From Scortum barcoo (taxonomy: Eukaryota > Chordata > Actinopteri > Centrarchiformes > Terapontidae): a stretch of DNA of 64,000 nt. Positions 11,851-24,545 of this stretch are shown piece after piece. The stretch's first letter is position 1, and every line of letters begins with the position of its first letter. The position numbers were made by a program, and so were the translations under genes. The notes under the pieces were generated by a model that was not told the origin of the DNA, made no database searches, and worked only from the letters and a program-made list of their open reading frames with translations. The stretch covers positions 20,616,643 to 20,680,642 of the forward strand of contig CM041531.1 in the NCBI GenBank assembly GCA_023238725.1, in the 5' to 3' direction.

Positions 11851-12980
11851 AGTGTGTTTCTACTTAATTGCTGGATAAAATCATTTAACTGTCCACATTT
11901 GACAATAACCGTGTAGTTGCGGGTAGTCTGGTTATTATTATCTTCTTTTATCCAGGTATAATTCACATCCACGTTTGAAAAAGTGAAAACATTCTGAAGC
12001 AGGTACTGTAAAGACTAAGCAACTGTATCTGAGACCATCAAAAGTTGTTTAGGTCGCCTCATTAAAGCACAGTACACAGCACATGCACTTCTGGTGTGAG
12101 TGTTCATGACAACATCATTATCTGCATAACAATACAAAGGGCTCTTTGCACCACCACTGCATTACTTAAAACTTTCGGGTGCAGTTGTACACCTCTAGTA
12201 GTGCGATGGAGCTGTTTTTTGATAAGTAGGTGCCAGTTTTAGTTTTAGTCACACATATGACTAATTTACATGTATGTTCTTGTGCATGCAGAGGACAGGA
12301 TGGACACTCAAAAATGGTGTCACACTATTTCACTGAAGAAGAAGACTGAAAACTAGTAAACAATGCAGGTTTTAAAATTCTTTAAAAATCAGCTTTGCAA
12401 ATGGAAGGAAGTACAAATGTTTGTTAGACAAGAAGGATACACACTGTGTGTTTTGATGAGTAACACTGAATGTAACTCATAGTTTGGTACTTTTAGAAGC
12501 ATTATAAATGCAAAAGGCATACTGATTTTCTTTTTCACAGATGTAGTACGTAAATAGACACTCCAATGACAAAAGTTGACAGAAGTGTGAAAGAAACTTC
12601 ACAAAAGTACTAATTTTGAAACTCAATTTTATATAAATCTCTCTGACAGCTTACCCAATACTACATTACACAAAATTTCCAGATGCTTTACATCCTACTG
12701 ATTGACCCCCCACAGGCAGGTTTCACTAAAGCTAAGATTTATTCACAGCTGCTAATAGATCTCTGTTTGTCTTTACAGCTTGCCATTATGCTACTTTTCA
12801 TCCATAAATCCTTAATTGTTTGTTCATGGTTTTAAAATTGTTTTTATTTCCGCCAAGGCCTCCTGTGGACAGGTGTTGTAAATTAGCTTTATGCTACATC
12901 AAGACAAAATTAAATATCCGCTGGAATGAGGCTGTAGCATTGAAGATGTGTCGCGACTCATCAAAGAGGCTTCCTCAGCT

Positions 12981-13030
12981 CTGAGTGAGAGTGAGAGAGA
13001 GAGCAAGAGAGAGAGCGAGGGAAAGCAAGA
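12981..13030. repeat. GA-rich imperfect microsatellite
   Basis: Imperfect (GA)n with AGC and AAG interruptions inside the intron. Confidence 0.8.
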
Positions 13031-16000
13031 GACTGAAGAAGCCTCTTAGATGTGTGCTGAAAGCGATACATGCTCAGTCCAGCGGCTGATTCATTTCGCC
13101 TTGATGTTGTACTGTAGCTACCTGGATGAATGAGATGTATAGCTTTACGGTACCAACACTTAACCCAGTGCTTTTGATGCTTGTACACTGATATGGTATA
13201 TATTTAATTCCAGTGCTGTTTCAGTGTCAAACAAACTGCAGGGAAGTGTACCACGTAAAAACATTTGATTTATTGTTACCTCAAAATTAACCTCAATGCC
13301 TCTGTCATCAGCAGCCACAGCGTTGAGTGTTTGATGAATAGAAAGCACTTCAGCTGAAATCACACTGGTTTGCTGACAACACCTAAAATCCAAGCCCTGT
13401 ATACTTGACTTTTTAGCACCTTCAATCAGTATGTTCTGCTCTCAACAACAATCCACTGTAAAATGAAAACACTCAGCGTTCATGCAGCTTGTAAATGATA
13501 CATCTTCCCAAACCATTCAGCAATTAAGCCCAGTGGTTTGAACTCCCAAAAAGTTTTTATGTTGAACATGCGCATTTGAGCTTGCAACATAATTGCAGCT
13601 GAATAGCTGTAGTTTTACCCTGAGATTTGTGGAACATGATCCTCTTTTTCTTCTGCCTCTATAATTATTTGCAGCGCTTGCTTCTTTCTGACTCTTGTGG
13701 CTACAAATGAGTGCGATTGTATCAACAACACAAAGTCTTATCTCTGTGTTTGGAATTAAAATCCTTATTCGTTCTCCGGTTCCACTTTAAAAGAATTATG
13801 GGCCTCAGACTCGGAGTGCCGTTGTGTTCGTGTGCGCACCGAAAGCTCAGGTGATCTCCGTCGCAAACACGGCAACTGACATCTACAATGCGCAATGATC
13901 TTGTGCACATACCTCAGGATGATGATTTGAATCTAATGTAAATTGGCTCGCTAAATCCTCGAACCAAAAATAAGCACGCAGACTTACAATACCGGCAACA
14001 AAGTTAAGGGAAAGATGGTGTGAAGGATGACTGGGTGCTACTATTATGACTGCGACAACTGCATTTTAAATAGCTCCTGAATCCTCCTCTCTGAGATATT
14101 TTATGCTGTTAAGTCACACCACCTGCATTTGAATTTGGCTGCATATGTCTGCATGCATGGCTTTGGCTCATCTGTCAATGAGCTTCTCTGCAGATCTGCC
14201 AGTTGTGGCATTGTACACCTCATGAGTACCTGGACCGTGCTTCTCTATTGGCAGACTGCCCGGAGGGAATTGGGCTGTATGAATCCCCTAATCCTTGAAT
14301 TACTCAACCTGTTTGCTGTGTGATTTGCCGACTTTTTACTCGCCGAGTTATTAATGTAAGACGCTTCTCAGGCCCAGAGGACGCTGAATGGCTTTGTGTA
14401 CTTGATTACGCAACTTGAGCGAGCGACTTAATTTAATCAATGAGTCAAGAAATTATCTGTCAAATGTATTTCATAAGCTTGTCATGACACCAATACAGGC
14501 CGTTGGCTGGTTAGTTGTCACTGCAATGAGGAGAAAGTCACTTTAAAATGAACCTAATTTGTATTTGAAACACAAACACTATGTTGTGACACGTTAAAGG
14601 AAAGCTTAAAAGGAACAGTCCTGCAACCAGAAACTTTATTCCCGAATCACCTGAGTGTTGTTCCTCTGCAGTGGATGATGACCCTGCTTATTTTCCTTTT
14701 TAAAATGCATTCCTGGGCGTTAACGGTAAGCTGCGTGAGCTTCCACCGCTGGTTAGCCTGACCCCTGCCTGCGGTATGTGGGCTAATTTAGCTTGATAAG
14801 TGTCTCAGCTTGAAGGGTTCTGCTGAATCTTTCTAGGTCACAATGCAGCACATGCTCTATGCAGCAACAATGAACACTAGTCTCTGCTTTTTCTTCCAGT
14901 CAGAGAGTTTGTGATGAAGGAGCCGTGGAGTGAATTGAAGGAGCAGATTGCTTTAGCACAAAGGATGAATGAACACATCAGGAAACAGTCATTAACAATG
15001 CGCGCAGTGTGTTTAAAATAGAAAACGCATTATGAAAATCTACAAGAGTCAAAGATAGAATGCAAAAGTAATTATGTGACTTTACAGTGAAACGCTTTAC
15101 AAAGGGGCGCCAACATATCGGCGCATTAGTGAGGAAGATGCCAAACGTCTTTTTGAAATGATGCTATAGCAGGTGCCATAGTAACACTGTGAAATTAAGC
15201 AAACATTGCGTGAGTAAACAGAATTAGTCGGATGCTCAACCCCTATGCAGTAAGCAGCTCATGTTTACCGTACTGACACTTCCTATGCACATTAATCTAA
15301 TGAGACAGAATATTTGAAAGCACCTGTGTGGGTGGACAACACACACAGTTGCATGTTTAGACTGTGATAGCTTCTTCCAGTGCTTGAAATGTAGGACTAC
15401 TGGGCAAATACTTGTTAACGGTACATTTAGCAAAGCCTTTTCGACCTCACCTTTGTTTTGTTTTCTTAAAATTCTGGCTCTGGAGCTTGAAGCTGTGATA
15501 AACCTCCGGAGTTAGGCTGCGTATCCCCCGTGGACTTTATGGCGCTACTACTCTACAAAGTTTATGATCCAGTGATGGCACATCCTTGTGACTGAAAAGA
15601 CTCAATTTGCAACACAGTTAAGCAGTAATGTATAGTATACACGTGGATATAAGTGCTGGGGAGTTGAGTTTATCTTCAGTCCTTAATTTTCTCTCAATGC
15701 CTCCGCTGACAACTTAACTTACTTTCTTTACTGTAAATGGTGTCTAGTGGAAGCTACTAAAAACTATGATGATGAATATAACGATATCACTGATTCCGTG
15801 TGAGAATGATTAGCACACACATTTTCGCAATAAACACATAATTTTTTTTCTTTTCTTCTTTTTTTTTTTAAGCAGGATTGCCCAACCAACGCTAAGCACA
15901 TCTGATCTTGTTTATACAGTCCATGCAGAGCGATAAGTGGTATTGTAAATGCTTTTTTCCCTCTTTCACGGCACGCTATCAGCCGGCAGCCACGAGTCAA

Positions 16001-19000
16001 CTGTGGTCACAGCACCTGATCAACACCGAGTTGAGTCATTTCAGAGCTCTCAGAGGTGCTTTAAAAGAGAGGCAGCCTCGGCAGCATCAGGCGAGGGGTT
16101 TATTACTGTACCTCAACACCTGTCTGAGATGATTGGGCTGGGTAATTGAGGGTCAGAGTGAAAGAGGGCACTTGGAGCCTTGTCTGTGACAGAAAGGTAC
16201 AGTGAGGGAAAAGACAGGCAAGGATAATCTAACACAGAGTGATGGTCAGTAATGTAAAAACTCTCTGAAGAGCCTCTTTTCTCGTGGAGTGGTGATTTGG
16301 GAAATAGATTCCACACTGTCCACTATCATTACAAGAGTCCTTCTGATATTCAGCTCCACCTGGTATCATGATTTATTTATTGCGTATGGGTACGTGTTTC
16401 TTTTCTCCCAGGTGAGCGCCTGTCCTCTGTAAATGTAATTGAAAATGTACTGGAACATTTGTAGTGGATTAACTTATTCCACTACTAATGTTTCATGTGT
16501 TGTTGAAAAATACAGGCGCAGGTCAAAATCAAAAAGGTGAAAATTTGGGTGTAAAAATTGCCCTTGACGAGGTGGGCAGTATTTACCACATGTTCTAGTC
16601 ACTCTGTTGATCTTTAAACAGATGTTTAGCAGGAATAGCTTGTTTGGGTGCACATTGATGGCTTTCTGTATGCAAAGGTTTTTGTTAGCTGTTTAGGGAA
16701 CAGATGGAGATTGCCATCCTTTGCGAGCCTTATATACGTAAATGATGTAAAAGTTAATCTTCAACATGGTTCTAATGATCCGAGTATCATGTTTTCCATG
16801 TTTGTGCCGTCTTATTATAGTATTTATCTGCGAATGAAATGTGGCATCTGCAGCAATGCAGTCTGTACATATGTAAAAAATACATCAGGTGTGAGTTACC
16901 AAAATAAATGAGACATAACACCCTCACTGGGTTCATTTGAAATGCACGCTGTATAAGTGAATTTTCTGTGGATCGCTTCATTACGCTGTGTTCAAGTGGC
17001 CTCTCTCCATCTGTTCCTGTGCCACCCGTTTTTCCAGGAGTCATTTTCTGAGGAGACTGAGAGAAGTTTGCAGTGCTTGTTTGTTAATTATGCAGCACCC
17101 AGCGTCTAGCATGGCTTTGCTTTCTTCACGGGAAAATCTAAAATGTGTTCAGTGGAGCTATTCAAACACATCTAAGTGTTATTTCTTTCTCAACATGTCA
17201 CAATAGATTTCCAGCTTGCCCCTGTGCAGCACTTCCAGCGCTGGAAGCGGTTTATGCCAGTTAGGAAGTCTCAGCAATTATCACAATAGCCTCGCATGCT
17301 GGCTTCGTGAGTACAACGTTCACAAATATTGTTTTAATGCAGTTAGCTCCTGCAGTTTTGCCGTTCGTCCTTGCTCTCCACCCAATGCTTATTTCCCCTC
17401 AATTTAATTCTCCTCAAGACGAGAAGAGGGGAGCAACCAAGCCACTCACACTGTGGTGATATGGTTTATCTTATCCCCCAGAAGCTAATTTATCATCCCC
17501 GACTTACTCTGAAAGAACATATTTACTGGATTCACTAGAAAAATTGTCCAGTGACTCGTAAATGTGTGCAATCTCTTCCAGACATCTTATTCACCATTGG
17601 ATGAAACAGCGTCTTTGGGAGCATTTTGAATTTCTTGTTACGTACTTAATATCATCCAGGTGTATGTGAACGACATGCAGAATGTTTGCAGAATGTCGGC
17701 GCGCCATTATTGGCTCGATAGCTCGGGCCACATTACGTGCTAGCTCAGAGCAGATTTGTGAGGCAGGTGCTCTGACGCACACAGACCAATGCACATGCCT
17801 GCTTTTAATCTCAACACTGTCGAGTATGAAGACGGAGACAGAGACAGAGGAATTTAGACATATTATGTTGTTTATTACATGCCGACTGAATGATAGCGGA
17901 GTAGTTAATTATGATCCAGGAGACAGAAAATGGAGGTTTTGATTCTTTTATTCTGCCGTAAAAACTTCACTGCAATCCACCTGTGATTTCAACCTGACAA
18001 CAGCTTCTGTTCTTTTAAGACAGAGCAAACTACAAATTTAATGACAACCATAAGCTTACAGGAAGTGAGTGTTTCATACCCAGTCCATGCAAAAATATAT
18101 AAATATAATAAATATAGCTGCACATTTTTACAGATGAGTTTCAGAATCCCATTTCCCAAACTGACAGAAATTGTATTATCTGTATTACGAGGCGTTCCTT
18201 CATCTTCCTTTTAAACTATGTGCGGATAAAAGACAGGGCCACTTAACTGACGGTATGCAGCGTGCAACGCAGATGACAGGCGTTTACATGTTTCTGAAAA
18301 ATCAGGAACACACTGTGCCACTGTGTGTTGCTCTCTTCATTAGCACTACATGTGACAACCTGCTACATAATTCGCGAAACGTTTCTGCAGCAGCGTCGGA
18401 AAGACCTCAATTGCACTGAGTGCGGTTGTGATTCCAGTGCCGTTGACTCTGCAGAGGTCCAGTGGGTCTGTGGGCGGGAGGCATTACAGACAAGCCTGGG
18501 GGACCTGATTTAGGTCAGGCCATCTTGATTGGTGAGATGTGTTGCGTGGTGTTGGCACAGGGATGAAGTGTCCTTTGAAGTGTTCGCTGGAAGCATTTGG
18601 TGTAATTATCCTGTCATGAGAGGGGCTATAAGCCTGAGACTTCATTAGGCACATGCCCCCTGCTTTTTCATCTTTTCTCAAAAAACACTCATCTTTATGG
18701 AGGCCTTAAAGTGCCAAACAACGCTGTGATGAGCGAAGGGCCAATACCTCCTGACAACTCACTAATCAAAAGCATCATTACAAACTTCACCGCATAATGG
18801 GCCTCATTTATCCCTTTGGGGCTTTAGAGGAGGTGGGCTTCTGCAGTCCTTGAGGCCTGGGAAATCAACCACTTCCTTAGCCAAATTTAGGTCATTAGAC
18901 TGGGCAGACTCGTCCACCTGCTGTATGGCAAATTCTGAAGGTTTATACTATTATGCTTGAGAGGTTATGGGTTGTACAATCAGCAGAGGAGCAAGATGGG

Positions 19001-19393
19001 AACTCTGTCTACCAGCAACGGGGAGGCAGCAGATGCAGCGTGCGTCGGTGCTGGCAGAGCACACTGATCATTTATTGAGGTTCTCCTTCATTGCCTCTAT
19101 CCGTGTTGAGAGGCCTAGCGCCGGTAATGACCAGAGAAAGATGGTAGTGCCACGCTACGGGGCTCCTCACCCTGCCTGCTTCCCTGAGATAGCACTCGGA
19201 TTAGGCCAGAGTACTGTCAGGTCACGCCGCTCACATGTGAGGGGAGGAAAAAAAAGGTGTGCATGTGAGCGCAGCCAGGACACACTGACCCATTTTAATG
19301 ACTCAGTAGAGTTTTCATTAACAACATGGTGTCTTTCTGTCGAAGGCCAGCGAAGGTCTAAAGTGACTGCAGTTTGTCGGAGCGTGGAAAAAG

Positions 19394-19465
19394 GTGCGTG
19401 TGTGCGTGCGCGCGTGTTTATGTGTGTGTGTGTGTGTGTGGTTGTGTTGGGTGTAGGTGTGTGTG
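19394..19465. repeat. (GT)n microsatellite with GTGC interruptions
   Basis: Compound GTGC/GT repeat inside the intron. It encodes the Val/Cys run of the spurious 173-codon plus-strand frame. Confidence 0.9.
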
Positions 19466-22257
19466 GTGGGCTGGAGGGTAAAGGGTAGTTGACCCATACT
19501 GCAAAAAGGGGAGAATCTCTCTGGCGTGGGAGAATACAACTTTTACAAGAACCGGCTCAGCCCAATCCAGCAGTAAATCCCTCACCCTGACACTTCACAC
19601 TGCCAATTTGTCTGCAGGCCAAACCAGTAAGCAGATAAGCAGCAAGTCTAACCCGAAAAAAAAAGAAAAAAGATAGAGTACACTTCTGTAGCTACGTGTG
19701 TATCCCATTTTGTGCTGTTGGCTAATAATACTTTCTGTTTTATGAGGGTTTTGATGACGGTTGAAGTTGATTTGTTCCAACAACAATGCCTCACATCATT
19801 CTCACTATAGCAGCAAATAGGCACTAAAAACTGCTGTAAACATGTTAGTACATAAAAATATCACAGCATAATATAAACAATTTTTCTGGGCTGTCAAAGC
19901 CGCTTTGCATCAGATGCTTCAGTAGTCTAGCAGAAAAGTTATGGGTGAGTGAAAAATTAAATATATACATGTCTCATTACAGACTGAGTCATTATGTTGG
20001 AATGAAAGCTTAGAGTACTTTGTAGAGGATTGGGTTGTTTTTTTGGCCCTGTATTGTTGTTTAGAGGCACTGACCTATAAAAGCAAGAACAGTAGTAAGA
20101 ACGGCAGAAGTTCAAACAGTCAGTCATTTTATAATTGTCATGATTTTGGTCAGTATGCAAAAGATATAGGAGAAACTAAGGCAAAAAATAAGGCAAACTT
20201 TGAAAGCTAGTTGTTTTTGTCTCGATTGTCAGTCACTCTTTGTAATAGATTTTACACATTTTGTTTAGAAATTGCAAACTTAAAGTCCATATTTTAGGCT
20301 CCTTTGAGATGTTAAATGGCACAAAAGCTGGCAAACATTTGGATCTCACACTGTACATAGGCACAAACGCAACCAAAAGATTTACATATGTTGTCCGTGT
20401 GTTAGTCTAATTAGGACAAACAGACTGCTGTTCTACCAGTCACTCGTTGCACATCCTCCATTTCAAAGTTATCCAGAGCAACATAAAAAAGATGAAGGAC
20501 GGTTGGAGGGACAGAGGGATGAAAGAGGGGAGACGGCCAGGCAGCAGGCGAAAGACTGATTGGCAGCAAAATAATCTTCCTCATCCAAAACTTATTTTCA
20601 CATTTAACTTACGCAGCTTTTTTAGGATCTCATTGTCAGCTTTGTTCCACTTTTTGTATCTGTGAGGAACATATTCATATCTTGGCCAAAATACGACCGG
20701 CAATAAAAGTTCTTTACAACATCAGGGTTGATTTGCACCTCGCTCACATACATCCACATTATCACTCATACCCAGTCACACACGGCCATCAGTGCCTTTA
20801 TCGTAAGTGAGGATGAAACCGTAAACCCTCCATTCAGCAAAACATTTTGCAGCATCCACTCCCTTCATCCAACGAGACTGAGGGTTCTATTTATGGTTGT
20901 GTGAGAAATGATCCTTGTCTAGTGTTACCATGCAAAAGCTATCACCTGCTCTCTTTTTGTAATTAAAAATCCTTCTTTCCAAATTCCCGTTATGGCTCCC
21001 TTCACTGTCTGTCTTCCCGGGCTGGGGACAGATGATATTGCTTAATGACAGCTTCCATGCGGCAGTACTGGGTGTTATTTCACAATTCCAGGGGTGTAAA
21101 TGGATTTAAACACCCCCAAAAATCTGAAATAACACACCAAGGTGCAAAAAGAAAAACTACCCCAAAGGCTTACTTTTTTCTTTTTTTTTTTATCAGAGGA
21201 GAACATGTTTTTACTGTTTTCCCTACAAGACTCTGCAGTTAGATCTATCAGCTCTGTTGGTGGTTTAGGGAAAAAAAAAAGGAGATGTGAATATACAGTG
21301 TGTTGGTGGAGGATCAGATATGTGGATGCGTAAAACTGGACAACTCTGACTCAGTGTTAATCACTCAGGTATCATCCACGACAGCTGCTAGACTGTCTTC
21401 AGTTGTTAACATCACTGTCGCTTATGTCAACAAGTCGCAGTCGCTGTGAACATTCAGGCGCACCGGTTCTGGGTAGTAAACGAAGGAGCTGTTTTTTTTT
21501 TTACTCTGTGTGTTTGTAACATTACAGATGGCTTCTTTATTGACACAATTTGTGTCAAGTTCAGTGTCAACTATCCATCCTGTTACTGCTTGTCTTAAGC
21601 AAGCAGGAACCACCATTTCTCTGTAGTGCAGAAATAACTTAAGCTGCAGTTCCTATACCTACAAGGTGTTAGCTGCTGTAAAGGTGTGACTATACAGAAG
21701 GAAACCTTCAAGGCCTAAATACAAAGTTAAATCGATTCAGGTTTTCAAAAGGCATCAAAGAAGGTTTTGCGCAACAAAGTCCTCCTGCACATCAAACTAG
21801 GCCATATCCAAACATCAAGATAAGTAATTTTTCAGTGCCCTCTAAAACGCCGACATGTAAATGCCGCACACTGGTTTGATCTGCCACCCCTATGGTCAGG
21901 TTAGTACTACTGTTAAGTATACAACAGAAGAACGAATGCTGGGTCTGTTTATAGCTCAGCCAAGTAGACTTGTTTTTATGTCAGTAATAATGGCAGTCAC
22001 ACAAAAGCAGTACGATGTGCCAATTTTACAGTAAAAATGAGTAGTAAGTAAATAGGAGAGTAAAATGTAAATAGCAACATTATCAATTGAATGCAATAAA
22101 TGAAATTATACTGAATTACATGCATGCATCATTTCCTGTCAATCTGTTGCGTGTAGAGGCCATTTGAATCCACCGTGGGAATGATTTAAATAGTTTAACT
22201 AAAGTTAAATACATTCAATGGCTGTTGCAGAAATAAATGTCTACCCTAAATAGTAGC

Positions 22258-22274
22258 AAAAAAAAAAAAAAAAG
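22258..22274. repeat. Poly-A run (17)
   Basis: Run of 17 A inside the intron. Confidence 0.9.
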
Positions 22275-24009
22275 AAAGAATGTTTAAAATTATAACTCGA
22301 GGTAGAAGAAGGATTGGCCTTGATAAAAAACCCAACACAGACTCTTGGTTTGGAGGCTGGATGTAAAATGTCGTCTGACAGTCATGTGCTTTGTCAGCTA
22401 ACCTCAACAAACTTCTTCCTAAGCCTTTTTTTTGTGGAATTGTCATGGCTACACATCATTTCTTTGTTATCATGAGAAGGCAGACATTACTGCCATAACC
22501 TCTAAAGGTCACTTGTCTGGAGAATATGAACAGAGGTTGTTTTTAAGCGTTTGAATAACCATTGCTGCTGGTTTCCTGGTTAGGACAGTCTCACCGCTCT
22601 ACATGGTGCTGAATGAGTGTGTAGAATGTGCTAATAATTTGGAGACAGTTGTTGGCAATGTACAGTAAGATATACTACCATTTAAGCGCCATGACATGTT
22701 ATGTCATTAACTATTCAACTATTCAATATGCAGCCCTGCTCCATATGCAATAATGTATCAGACCATCATAAATTATGTGAGCATTTCCCTCCTTTCATTC
22801 AAACGCAGGCCATGAATCATCTATGCCTTTCTGTAGGTTGCACTGGTTTACTGTGTAGCATATGTACTTGTTCACACTCAGAACTCACACACCCAGATGA
22901 AGTTAGACATATCCATCAACAACATGCCAACAACAGGAAGTATAAGTCCTGCACTAAAATGTAAATGAACGACCCTCATGTATAAGGCACAAAGCTAACC
23001 AATTTGCTCAGGGACTTGTTTTGTTATAGCTCTCTGTATTAGCTTTCTTATAATTGATGATGCTAATTAGCTGGCACCTAGAAATATGTATATATGTGAT
23101 TATTGATCAGTAATCAATGTCAGTTATTAATGATTGCACCTGCCACAAGTGATTCATTTTTGGCTGCTTATGGATTTTCAAGGTACCCACCTTGAGTGCT
23201 GTTACTATGCTGAATCACATCTACGTTTACTTGCACATTTAAGCCTGGTCATTTAAAGTGAGTCATAATACCACAATGTCTCCCACAGCAGATGTTGCAC
23301 CGATCTGCACCATGAAGCCTTCAACAAACACTGAGCTAAAAGAACTACTCACAGGTCTTTACCACAGACTTTTTCACCATTTCACCGACTTTGCCCTGGC
23401 GTGCATGACAATGGACTACAACTGTCTTTTCCGCATTTCTACCATTTTTCACTGGGTTACAACTTGGGGTTAGTTTTCATTGCTGCTCATTGTTGCCGGG
23501 CCACGACTTCAGATGAAATGTCCGGGCTGAGAGAGAAGCAGCTAACCCTCCTATTAATACAGGGCATGCAATCAATATGCCACTGGCATTTCTAGGTTTC
23601 CTTGGCCTGCAGCGCTTATCTTAATGGGAGTGTGCTCCCATTTTCTTTTATTGTGTGGACCCATATATCATTACCCACCAAATATAGCCGGATCTACCAT
23701 GCTGAAGTGAAAACATTGAGGCTCAGAGAGAAAAAAAACATTCATGCAATTTATTTCTATTTTAACCTTCTCTTTGCTGCTTATGGCGGTGGTGGTAGAT
23801 CTCAGGAATTTATCTATGGCTATTTCATTTCTGCTCCATCTTCTTTGTCTTTGCTTTTTACTTTCAGACAAAGGCTCTCTCCAAGTTTGCAGGACCATTA
23901 TTCCTCATGAACCATACCATGTCTGTAGAGAATAATGTGCTGTAGGGTAAGGGCTTGATATATGCCGAGAAACATATTTATATGGACAGATATGTCCAGC
24001 CCCCCTCCT

Positions 24010-24545
24010 TCCTGTTCACCTGGAATAATCTTGAAATGATGCGCGCTTAGTCACATGGTGCATTATCCTACTGAAAGACTGTGACCATGAAGAGATACAT
24101 CTGGTGAGCGGCAAGGTTGCATAATACATTGTGGCATTCAAAACATTCTCAGCTGTTAGGAAGGCAACTACTACACCAAGGAGCATATTTCATGGCAGCA
24201 CATCACCTCCATCTTTTACTGATGGCGACACTGGCCTGTTATCTCCATGTCACAAGGAACCCTGAGTTTCTGCAATTCCCCCATTTTATGACTTAGCCAT
24301 CACTAGCCTAGAGTGGCCTAAACTTGCACTTGGTGGGGAACCTGGCATGGTTTACTGCTGTCGCAAGCCATCCACATTTCCAAGGTTTGATGGTCAATGT
24401 TTATGCTTAGATGCCTCTTTTCACTTGCACTAAGCACTTCCTTGTGGCCGCTCTGTTAGCTTGAACAGGTCTCCTCTGACCTCTCATCAGCGGAGCATTT
24501 TCGCCTTCAGGCCTATGACTGTGACTCACTGTCTGGAGGTGTGAG
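24010..24545 (-). mobile_element. Fossil Tc1/mariner transposase fragment
   Basis: Reading the minus strand gives broken stretches of a Tc1-like transposase in the right order. RRKCSADERSEE (about 24472-24506) corresponds to the GRKCLVDARGQRR block. GGDVLP..NMLLG (about 24180-24220) corresponds to the GGxxVWGxFS block. FQ*DNAPCD (about 24044-24073) corresponds to FQQDNAPCH, which holds the second catalytic Asp. Stops and frameshifts interrupt every block, so it is inactive. It lies in the INSYN1 intron in the same orientation as the gene. I did not find intact terminal inverted repeats. Confidence 0.78.

Larger units (their letters stand above)
11851..24009. other. Intron part A: unassigned sequence
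   Basis: About 12 kb with no recognisable exon or transposon. It contains the GA tract near 13 kb, a T-rich stretch at 15842-15869 and the GT repeat near 19.4 kb. Open frames are short or run through simple repeats. It is poor in recognisable repeats, which fits either old decayed DNA or conserved non-coding sequence. Confidence 0.55.

Noticed and set aside
18967..19488. Plus-strand frame of 173 codons beginning MGCTISR, like a myristoylated G-alpha start
   Set aside because: Only the first six residues resemble a G-alpha N-terminus. The rest matches nothing known to me, and its end is a Val/Cys run from a GT microsatellite. No splice sites make sense of it.
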